Source of the DNA: Aquipuribacter nitratireducens
GTDB lineage: Bacteria; Actinomycetota; Actinomycetes; Actinomycetales; JBBAYJ01
NCBI RefSeq assembly: GCF_037860835.1
Contig: NZ_JBBEOG010000013.1
Location: forward strand, 19,569 to 83,568
Direction of reading: 5' to 3'
DNA: 64,000 nt
Shown here: positions 58,235 through 64,000 of the stretch, piece after piece
How the letters are laid out: the number at the start of each line of letters is the position of its first letter
Position numbering within the stretch: the stretch's first letter is position 1
Position numbers and translations under genes: made by a program
Notes under the pieces: generated by a model
The model's database searches: none
What the model saw: only the letters and a program-made list of their open reading frames with translations
What the model was told of the DNA's origin: nothing

Positions 58235-59338
58235 GTGGCCCACGTGATGCCGGAGAGCACGACGCGCCTGCCGGACCTCGTGCGTGCGGCGCGCGGCGAG
58301 CCCGTCGACCGCACCCCCGTGTGGTTCATGCGGCAGGCCGGGCGGTCCCTGCCGGAGTACCGGGCCGCCCGAGGCGGCACGGCGATGCTCGAGGCGTGCC
58401 GCACTCCCGAGCTCGTCGCGGAGATCACCGTGCAGCCGGTGCGGCGCTACGGGGTCGACGCCGCCGTCCTCTACAGCGACATCGTGGTGCCGCTGCACGC
58501 GGCCGGCGTGGACGTCGACATCGTCCCCGGCACCGGCCCCGTCGTCGCGAGCCCGGTGCGCACCGCGGCGGACGTCGCCGCGCTCCCCGGACCGGACGAC
58601 CTCGACCTGGCGTTCCTCGTCGACGCGGTCCGGCTCACCCGGGCCGAGCTCGGCGCCACCCCCCTGCTCGGCTTCGCCGGTGCGCCGTTCACGCTCGCGA
58701 GCTACCTCGTCGAGGGCGGCCCCAGCCGCGACCACGCCCGCACGAAGTCGCTCATGCTCGCCGAGCCCGACCTCTTCGCGACCCTGCTGTCGAAGGTCGC
58801 CGACCTCACGAGCGCCTTCCTCCGCACCCAGGTGGAGCACGGTGCCGCCGCGGTCCAGCTCTTCGACTCGTGGGCGGGAGCCCTCGCGCGGCCGGACTAC
58901 GAGCGGCACGTCGCGCCGCACTCCGCCCGCGTCCTCGCCGAGGTCGCGGAGGTGCCCGGCGCGGACGGACGCCCCGTGCCGCGGATCCACTTCGGGGTCG
59001 GGACGCAGGACCTGCTGGTCTCGATGGCGCGGGCGGGCGGCGACGTCGCCGGGGTGGACTTCCACCTCACACTCGCCGACGCCGTCGACCGGCTCGCCGC
59101 AGCCGGGCTCGCCCGGCCGGTGCAGGGCAACCTCGACCCGGCCCTCCTCCTCGCGCCGTGGGACGTCGTGGCGGCGCGTGCGACCGACGTCCTGCGCGAC
59201 GGGCTCCGGGCCCCCGGGCACGTCTTCAACCTCGGCCACGGGGTGCTCCCGGCGACCGACCCGGACCAGCTCGCGCGGCTCACCGACCTCGTCCACGCCT
59301 TCGACCGCGACGCCGAGCGCGAGCGGCTCGGGCGGTGA
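58235..59338 (+). CDS. hemE: Uroporphyrinogen decarboxylase
   Basis: Converts uroporphyrinogen III to coproporphyrinogen III. 367 residues with VWFMRQAGRSLPEYRAAR near 30-47 (active-site Arg pair), YSDIVVPLHAAGVDVDIVPGTGP near 80-102 (catalytic Asp), GFAGAPFTLASYLVEGG near 146-162 and the late HVFNLGHGVLPATDPD near 330. The GTG start lacks a ribosome site. The stop overlaps hemY by four bases; the hemE-hemY-hemQ order marks the coproporphyrin-dependent branch. Confidence 0.97.
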   Translation: MAHVMPESTTRLPDLVRAARGEPVDRTPVWFMRQAGRSLPEYRAARGGTAMLEACRTPELVAEITVQPVRRYGVDAAVLYSDIVVPLHAAGVDVDIVPGTGPVVASPVRTAADVAALPGPDDLDLAFLVDAVRLTRAELGATPLLGFAGAPFTLASYLVEGGPSRDHARTKSLMLAEPDLFATLLSKVADLTSAFLRTQVEHGAAAVQLFDSWAGALARPDYERHVAPHSARVLAEVAEVPGADGRPVPRIHFGVGTQDLLVSMARAGGDVAGVDFHLTLADAVDRLAAAGLARPVQGNLDPALLLAPWDVVAARATDVLRDGLRAPGHVFNLGHGVLPATDPDQLARLTDLVHAFDRDAERERLGR

Positions 59339-60882
59339 GCGGGTCGCGGGTCGTCGTCCTCGGCGGCGGCGTGAGCGGACTCTCGGCGGCGCTCGACCTC
59401 GTCGACGCCGGTGCCGACGTGACGGTCGTGGAGGCCCGCGCCGAGCCGGGTGGGCTCCTGCACCGGGAGAGGGTCGCGGGCGTCCCGGTGGACGTCGGTG
59501 TCGAGGCCGTCCTCGCCCGTCGTCCCGAGGGGGTCGACCTCGTGCGACGCGTCGGGCTCGGGGACCGGCTGGTGGCGCCGACGGCAGCGGCGCCGGGGGT
59601 GTGGCGACGCGACGGGGTGCGGTCCCTGCCCCGCGGCACCGTCATGGGGGTGCCCGGCACCGGCACCGACCTGTCCGGCGTCCTCACACCCGAGGAGGTC
59701 GCGCGGACGCGTTCGGTCATGACGCGAGCCGCCGGGGCCCGCGCGCGCCGCGCACCGGTCGGCCCCCCTGGCAGTGACACCGGTCAGGACGTCGACGTGG
59801 ACGTCGCCTCGGTCGTGACGCGGGAGGTGGGCCCGCACGTCCTCGACGTGCTCGTGGAGCCGCTCCTCGGCGGGGTCCACGCCGGACGGACGGACGAGCT
59901 GTCCCTGCGCGCCACCGTTCCCGCGCTGTGGCGGGCGTGGCGGGAGGGCCGGCCCCTCGCGCAGGCGGTCGACGAGGCGGCAGAGAAGGCGGCAGGGGAG
60001 GCGGCAGGGGAGGCGGCAGGGGAGTCGGCCCGGCAGCCCGCGCCGAGCGGGCAGGGCGCAGCTCCGGTCTTCACGGGCGTGAGGGGTGGCATGGCGGGCA
60101 TCGTCGACGCGGCCGTCGAGGTCCTGCGTCGCGGTGGTGCCGAGGTGCGGACGGGCACTCTCGTCACCGGCCTCGCGCGCTCGGGCGCCGGCTGGGTGGT
60201 GGACGTCGCGGTCGGCGGCCCCCACGGCACCTCCGAGCGGCTGACGGCCGACGCGGTCGTCGTCGCGCTGCCCACCCGTCCTGCGGCGCGTCTGCTGGCG
60301 GCGGTCGCGCCCGAGGCCGGCGACCTCCTCGACGCCGTGCCGGTCGTCTCGGTCGCGACGGTGGCGCTCGCCGTCGCCTCGCCCGTCCCGGAGCGCTCCG
60401 GGCTCCTCGTGCCGCCGCACGAGGCGGAGGCCGCCGGTGTGCGCGCCAAGGCGGTGACCTTCAGCACGCGGAAGTGGGGGTGGCTCGCGGACGAGGCCGG
60501 CGACCGCGAGGTCGTCCGGGTGTCCTTCGGGCGGCGCGAGGAGGAAGAGGTGCTCCGGTGCCCCGACGCCGACCTCGTCGACCTCGCGGCCGGGGACCTC
60601 GCGAGGTTGCTCGCCGTGGACGGGCTCCCCGCGCCCGTCGTCGTCGACGGGCACGTCGCGCGCTGGGGCGGGGCGCTGCCGCAGCACACCGTCGGTCACG
60701 CCGCCCGGGTGGAGAGGATCCGGCGGGTGGTGTCCGGCGTCGGCGGGCTCGCCGTCGCCGGCGGCTGGGTCGACGGGGTCGGGGTGCCGGCGTGCATCGC
60801 CTCCGGGCGGGCCGCCGCGGCCGCGCTGGCCGGGGCCACCCCCGCCCAGCGCCGGGGCCGGGCTGGGATACTGCCCGCATGA
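59335..60882 (+). CDS. hemY: Coproporphyrinogen III oxidase HemY/CgoX (protoporphyrinogen-oxidase family)
   Basis: FAD enzyme that oxidises coproporphyrinogen III to coproporphyrin III in actinobacteria and firmicutes. 515 residues: dinucleotide-binding VVVLGGGVSGLSAALDLVDAGADVTVVEA (about 5-33, given in parts), EPGGLLHRE near 37, and the C-terminal FAD motif AVAGGWVDGVGVPACIASGRAA near 474-495. A low-complexity insert at about 213-235 is formed by AAGE repeats coded by a 12-base tandem repeat. GTG start inside the hemE stop; stop overlaps hemQ. The older name protoporphyrinogen oxidase is probably not the real substrate here. Confidence 0.93.
   Translation: MSGSRVVVLGGGVSGLSAALDLVDAGADVTVVEARAEPGGLLHRERVAGVPVDVGVEAVLARRPEGVDLVRRVGLGDRLVAPTAAAPGVWRRDGVRSLPRGTVMGVPGTGTDLSGVLTPEEVARTRSVMTRAAGARARRAPVGPPGSDTGQDVDVDVASVVTREVGPHVLDVLVEPLLGGVHAGRTDELSLRATVPALWRAWREGRPLAQAVDEAAEKAAGEAAGEAAGESARQPAPSGQGAAPVFTGVRGGMAGIVDAAVEVLRRGGAEVRTGTLVTGLARSGAGWVVDVAVGGPHGTSERLTADAVVVALPTRPAARLLAAVAPEAGDLLDAVPVVSVATVALAVASPVPERSGLLVPPHEAEAAGVRAKAVTFSTRKWGWLADEAGDREVVRVSFGRREEEEVLRCPDADLVDLAAGDLARLLAVDGLPAPVVVDGHVARWGGALPQHTVGHAARVERIRRVVSGVGGLAVAGGWVDGVGVPACIASGRAAAAALAGATPAQRRGRAGILPA
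59989..60024 (+). repeat. 12-base tandem repeat, three copies, in hemY
   Basis: GCGGCAGGGGAG occurs three times in a row and encodes Ala-Ala-Gly-Glu units within a loop insert of HemY. Two degenerate units flank it. Confidence 0.9.
60867..60872 (+). promoter_or_regulatory. -10-like element inside hemY for a possible separate hemQ transcript
   Basis: GATACT ends six bases before the hemQ ATG. If used, it would allow leaderless hemQ mRNA in addition to read-through from hemE. Confidence 0.4.
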
Positions 60883-61580
60883 GCGCCCACGCCGCCGCCG
60901 AGGAGATCAACGCGACGATCCGGTACACCGCGTGGTCGGTGTTCGCCTCGGCCGCCCCGCTGCCGGCCGAGGCCGACCGCGCCCAGCTGGCGAAGGAGGT
61001 CGAGGAGGCACTCGCGCCGCTCGTCGCGGACCACGACCTCGTCGTGCGGGGCTGGTACGACCTCGGTGCCATGAGCGCCGAGGCCGACCTCATGGTGTGG
61101 TGGCACGCGCCCCGCGTCGAGACGGTGCAGGCGGCCTACCACGCGCTGCGTCGCACCCACCTGGGCGCGCACCTCGCCCCGGTGTGGAGCGTCGTCGGCC
61201 TGCACCGCCCGGCGGAGTTCAACCGCGGCCACGTCCCGGCGTTCATGGCGGGGGAGGAGCCGCGCGGCTACCTCTGCGTCTACCCCTTCGTCCGCAGCTA
61301 CGAGTGGTACCTGCTGCCGGAGGACGAACGCCGCGAGCTCCTCGTCGAGCACGGTCGGGCGGCGCGGCCGTACCCCGACGTGCGGGCCAACACCGTGTCG
61401 AGCTTCGCGCTCGGCGACTACGAGTGGCTGCTCGCGTTCGAGGCCGACGACCTGCACCGCATCGTCGACCTCATGCGCGACCTGCGGAACACCGGTGCAC
61501 GTCGCCACGTGCGCGAGGAGCTGCCCTTCTACACCGGCCCGCGCCTGGGTCTGCCGGAGCTCGTCGAGACGCTGCCCTGA
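60879..61580 (+). CDS. hemQ: Coproheme decarboxylase HemQ/ChdC
   Basis: Last step of the coproporphyrin-dependent pathway: peroxide-dependent oxidation of the two propionates of coproheme to heme b. 233 residues in the chlorite-dismutase-like double ferredoxin fold, with YTAWSVFASA near 14, RGWYDLGAMSAEADLMVWWH near 49-68, the YPFVRSYEWYLLPEDERRELL block near 138-158 with the catalytic Tyr, and GDYEWLLAFEADDLHRIVDLMR near 178-200. ATG overlaps the hemY stop. The ferrochelatase (hemH/cpfC) is not in the window. Confidence 0.95.
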   Translation: MSAHAAAEEINATIRYTAWSVFASAAPLPAEADRAQLAKEVEEALAPLVADHDLVVRGWYDLGAMSAEADLMVWWHAPRVETVQAAYHALRRTHLGAHLAPVWSVVGLHRPAEFNRGHVPAFMAGEEPRGYLCVYPFVRSYEWYLLPEDERRELLVEHGRAARPYPDVRANTVSSFALGDYEWLLAFEADDLHRIVDLMRDLRNTGARRHVREELPFYTGPRLGLPELVETLP

Positions 61581-61613
61581 TGGTGCCCTGACGCGGCCGG
61601 CGCACCACGCGCC

Positions 61614-62105
61614 TCAGCCGCGCGGGCGCCGCATCGGGGTGTGGGGGATGCCGTCCTCCACGAAGTCGTCGCCGTCGCGCACGAAGCCGTGCCGGGCGTA
61701 CCAACCGGCGAGGTGGGACTGGGCGTCGAGGACGACGTCGCTGTCGGCCCCGAGCTCCGTGACGACGTCCGCGACGAGCCGGTCCGCGAGACGCCGACCA
61801 CGCGCGCGCGGTGCCGTCACGACGCGCCCGACCCGGGCGACGCGCGGGCCCTCGCCCGTCGTGTCGTCGAGGACCCGGAGGTAGGCGAGGACGTCATCCG
61901 GTGCGCCCTCGGGGTGGACCCAGCGGTGCTCGGTCCGCGGCTCGATGTCGCGGCCGTCGAGCTCCGGGTAGGGGCACTGCTGCTCGACGACGAAGACGTC
62001 GACGCGGAGGCGGAGCACCTCGTACGCGACGCGCGGGTCGAGCGCGTGCCACGGGGCGCTCGCGGTGACGACCGGGGTGTCCGTCGGCGTGGGGGACTGG
62101 GCCAC
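61614..62105 (-). CDS. GNAT acetyltransferase, ElaA-like
   Basis: 163 residues. The ElaA-type start [35 protein letters not shown] (about 19-53, in parts) and the acetyl-CoA loop [21 protein letters not shown] near 96-116 are clear; a late [24 protein letters not shown] matches the family end. The substrate is unknown. The GTG at 62105 lies six bases after TACGAT, a leaderless pattern; the ORF frame that extends to 63827 is antisense to the chemoreceptor and is rejected. Convergent with hemQ (33-base gap). Confidence 0.9.
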   Translation of the reverse strand: MAQSPTPTDTPVVTASAPWHALDPRVAYEVLRLRVDVFVVEQQCPYPELDGRDIEPRTEHRWVHPEGAPDDVLAYLRVLDDTTGEGPRVARVGRVVTAPRARGRRLADRLVADVVTELGADSDVVLDAQSHLAGWYARHGFVRDGDDFVEDGIPHTPMRRPRG

Positions 62106-62111
62106 GGGCGC

Positions 62112-62117
62112 ATCGTA
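62112..62117 (-). promoter_or_regulatory. -10 element for the leaderless GNAT mRNA
   Basis: TACGAT (minus strand) six bases before the GTG at 62105; no ribosome site. Confidence 0.5.
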
Positions 62118-62130
62118 GGTGGCCGAGGCC

Positions 62131-62155
62131 TCAAGATCATGTCCGACGAGTCGAC
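62131..62155 (+). promoter_or_regulatory. Weak sigma-28-like promoter for the chemoreceptor
   Basis: TCAAG begins at 62131 and GTCGAC (62150-62155) follows with a 15-base gap after TCAA, one mismatch and one base shorter than the four pilus copies. The start codon at 62205 is about 43 bases after the expected transcription start, with a GGAGGA ribosome site. Confidence 0.35.
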
Positions 62156-62204
62156 AGGCAGGGGAGGACGGGGACCCGCTCGTCCCCACGTCCCGGAGGA
62201 CCCG

Positions 62205-63812
62205 ATGAGCAGTCCCGCCCGTCGTCGCGCCCGTTTCGCCGACCTGGCGACGTCGGGCAAGATCGCGCTCCTCGTCGGTGCGGCCGCGGCGGCCCTCGCG
62301 ACGACGACCGCGGTCGGGGTCATCGGGGTGCGGTCCTCGGCGGACACCGCGGCCGAGCTGCTGACGGCCGGCGCCGCCACCCGGGCGTCGCTGGAGACCG
62401 ACATGATGCACGACGCGGTCAGGGGCGACGTCCTGCGGGCCCTGCGCGCCGGTGAGCGTGGCTCGGAGGCGGAGCGGGCGGCCGCCGCCGCCGACCTCGT
62501 CGAGCACAGCGAGCTCATGCGCGCGCGGCTCGACGACGTCGCCTCCGCCGGACTGGGGCCGGGCGTCGAGGACGCGGTCGAATCCGTACGCCCGTCGGTC
62601 GACGGCTACCTCGCGTCCGCGCAGCAGGTCGTGGAGCGGGCGGGCGCCAACCCCCGGGTCGCGGCGAACGACTACACCGGGTTCTCGCGCGCGTTCGAGG
62701 CGCTCGAGGCCGAGCTGCCGGCGGTCGCCGACTCCGTCTCCGCGGTGGCCGACGAGGCCGAGGCGCACGTCGCACGAGAGCGCAGCCGCTCCCTGGTGGT
62801 CCTGCTCGGTACGGGGCTGGCTGCGCTCGTCGTGCTCGTCCTGCTGGCCCGCGCGGTGACACGCGCCGTCACCCGGCCGCTGGCACGCGTCGCCGCCGTC
62901 GCGGAGGCCCTCGGGGCAGGCGACCTCACGGTGGTCGCCGGGGTGACCTCGCGCGACGAGGTCGGCCGCACCGCCGAGGCACTGGACCGTGCCACCGCGT
63001 CCTTGCGGGCGCTGCTCACGCGGCTCGCCGGGACGGCCACGTCCCTCCGCTCGGCCGCGGAGACGATGACACGGTCCGCCGACGAGATCGCCGCCGCCGC
63101 GGAGCAGTCCGCCGGCCGGGCGGGCGTCGTCGCAGCGGCCGCGGAGCAGGTGTCGAGCACCGTCCAGGGCGTCGCGGGCGGCTCCGAGGAGATGGCGGCG
63201 TCGGTGCAGGAGGTGGCGCGAGCGGCCGCCGAGGTCGTCGAGCAGGCGGTCTCGGCCGTGGCCGTCGCCGGCCGCACGGCTGACGCCGTGCGCGAGCTCG
63301 GGACGTCGAGCGAGGAGGTCGGAACCGTCGTCCGGCTCATCTCCGCCGTGGCCGAGCAGACGAACCTCCTCGCGCTCAACGCCACGATCGAGGCGGCGCG
63401 GGCCGGCGAGCACGGCAAGGGCTTCGCCGTCGTCGCGACCGAGGTGAAGGAGCTCGCGCAGGAGACCGCCCGGGCCACGGAGGACATCACCCGCAAGGTG
63501 CACGCCATCCAGTCCGACACCGCGGTCGCCGTCGAGGGCGTGACCAGCCTCGCCGGCACCGTCGGGACCGTGCGGGACCTGCAGGGCGACATCACCGCCT
63601 CCGTCCAGCAGCAGGAAGCCACCACCGCGGAGATCGCCCGGGGTGTTGCCGAGGTGGCAGCCGGAGCGGGCGAGATCGCGGCCGGGGTCGCGGGGGTGGC
63701 GGAGGCGGCCGCGGCCACGAGCGAGGTCGCCGGGACCACGCGCGTCGCCGCCACGGACCTCGCCCGCCTCGCCGACGAGCTCGGGGAGCAGGTCGGGCGC
63801 TTCCGCTGCTGA
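62205..63812 (+). CDS. Methyl-accepting chemotaxis protein
   Basis: Transmembrane chemoreceptor of 535 residues: membrane helix 1 at about 16-38, a helical ligand domain (about 40-190), membrane helix 2 at about 193-216, a HAMP domain (about 217-270) and a methyl-accepting signalling domain whose hairpin tip [30 protein letters not shown] is centred near 395. No C-terminal pentapeptide for CheR/CheB docking is present. The start is the ATG at 62205, with GGAGGA four bases upstream; the earlier in-frame ATG at 62139 lacks a ribosome site. No che genes are adjacent, so it must signal to a cluster elsewhere. Confidence 0.95.
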   Translation: MSSPARRRARFADLATSGKIALLVGAAAAALATTTAVGVIGVRSSADTAAELLTAGAATRASLETDMMHDAVRGDVLRALRAGERGSEAERAAAAADLVEHSELMRARLDDVASAGLGPGVEDAVESVRPSVDGYLASAQQVVERAGANPRVAANDYTGFSRAFEALEAELPAVADSVSAVADEAEAHVARERSRSLVVLLGTGLAALVVLVLLARAVTRAVTRPLARVAAVAEALGAGDLTVVAGVTSRDEVGRTAEALDRATASLRALLTRLAGTATSLRSAAETMTRSADEIAAAAEQSAGRAGVVAAAAEQVSSTVQGVAGGSEEMAASVQEVARAAAEVVEQAVSAVAVAGRTADAVRELGTSSEEVGTVVRLISAVAEQTNLLALNATIEAARAGEHGKGFAVVATEVKELAQETARATEDITRKVHAIQSDTAVAVEGVTSLAGTVGTVRDLQGDITASVQQQEATTAEIARGVAEVAAGAGEIAAGVAGVAEAAAATSEVAGTTRVAATDLARLADELGEQVGRFRC

Positions 63813-63845
63813 CCCGCCCCATCTCACGCGACGGCGTGGGCGGGT
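63812..63845. terminator. Hairpin between the chemoreceptor and the convergent end gene
   Basis: ACCCGCCC (63812-63819) pairs with GGGCGGGT (63838-63845), with a further CACG/CGTG pairing inside. It overlaps the last codons of the minus-strand gene. Confidence 0.5.
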
Positions 63846-64000
63846 GCGTGTGCCCAGGGTGGTTCGGGGTCGGGGTGGGGTGGTGGGGCGGTGGTGAGGG
63901 TGGTGGTCGGGTTCGTGGGGGTGGTGTGGGGTGGCTGGTGGGGTGGTTGGTAGGGGTGGTCGGTGTCGGCGGGGTGGGTGGTGTAGGTGTGGCCGGTGGG
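63824..64000 (-). CDS. C-terminal end of a probable DUF222/HNH endonuclease (gene continues beyond the window)
   Basis: The minus strand is open from the edge to TGA at 63824-63826 (58 residues). The frame shows strong third-position C bias and reads PTGHTYTTHP at the edge end, as in the tail that follows the HNH site of actinobacterial DUF222 (13E12-repeat) proteins, then a Pro/His/Thr-rich low-complexity tail ending PWAHAPAHAVA. The HNH residues themselves lie outside the window. DUF222 genes are often multicopy. The skew toward G and T on the plus strand is caused by this tail. Confidence 0.65.
   Translation of the reverse strand, partial: PTGHTYTTHPADTDHPYQPPHQPPHTTPTNPTTTLTTAPPPHPDPEPPWAHAPAHAVA

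Noticed and set aside
63846..64000. GT-rich simple repeat or origin-like region at the window end
   Set aside because: The minus strand is an open frame with strong coding bias and a DUF222-like tail, which explains the composition.

Overview
The window is chromosomal DNA from a very GC-rich actinomycete. The evidence is the near-exclusive G/C third codon positions, the frequent GTG starts, the ATGA/GTGA operon overlaps, the presence of bldD, an actinobacterial integration host factor (mihF) and an Rpf lytic enzyme, and coproporphyrin-dependent heme synthesis (hemE-hemY-hemQ). No outer-membrane secretin or LPS genes are seen, so the cell is a monoderm. Gene order and content resemble Micrococcales-type genomes, but I do not assign a genus. 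About 58 protein genes are supported. No rRNA, tRNA, CRISPR array or insertion sequence was found, and no gap between genes exceeds 300 bases.

Layout. 1-6.9 kb: the 3' end of rarA, a DUF948 protein, a DUF6167-like protein, alaS, ruvX, mltG and aroE. 6.9-21.4 kb: a complete type IV pilus (T4P) locus, pilB-pilT-pilC-pilA1-pilA2-minor prepilins-PilX-like-pilD-pilM-pilN-pilO-PilP-like. 21.5-24.8 kb: aroC-aroK-aroB-aroQ. 24.8-27.2 kb: an EAL-domain protein, efp, nusB and the convergent bldD. 27.4-46.4 kb: a long collinear series, pyrR-pyrB-pyrC-(PH-like)-carA-carB-pyrD-pyrF, then mihF-gmk-rpoZ-coaBC-metK-priA-def-fmt-rsmB. 46.4-50.8 kb: divergent rpf and rpe-(unknown), then dxs. 50.9-58.1 kb (minus strand): an unknown gene, fadB-fadA, rnd, an atypical LuxR-type regulator and DUF3000. 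58.2-64 kb: hemE-hemY-hemQ, a GNAT gene, a chemoreceptor, and at the edge the 3' end of a probable DUF222/HNH endonuclease gene.

The most interesting signal is in the pilus locus. Four of its transcription units (pilB, pilT, pilA1, pilM) are each preceded by TCAAG followed, at exactly the same spacing, by xCCGA(T/C/A). This is the form of promoters read by flagellar/WhiG-type sigma-28 factors. A weaker copy lies upstream of the chemoreceptor gene at 62.2 kb. This suggests that a motility sigma factor turns on pili and chemotaxis together. The same region encodes an EAL c-di-GMP phosphodiesterase candidate with its catalytic residues intact, and a BldD with both halves of its c-di-GMP-binding motif, so a second-messenger layer is plausible. 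The two major pilin genes are identical over 429 bp and then differ at seven of the next 20 bases, which points to recent duplication or gene conversion.

Other regulatory reading: at least nine genes carry a -10-like hexamer 6-8 bases before the start codon and no Shine-Dalgarno sequence, the signature of leaderless mRNAs. The pyr operon leader has a canonical PyrR-binding loop next to its ribosome-binding site. fadA has a palindromic operator over its -35 region. nusB and coaBC seem to start at CTG codons.
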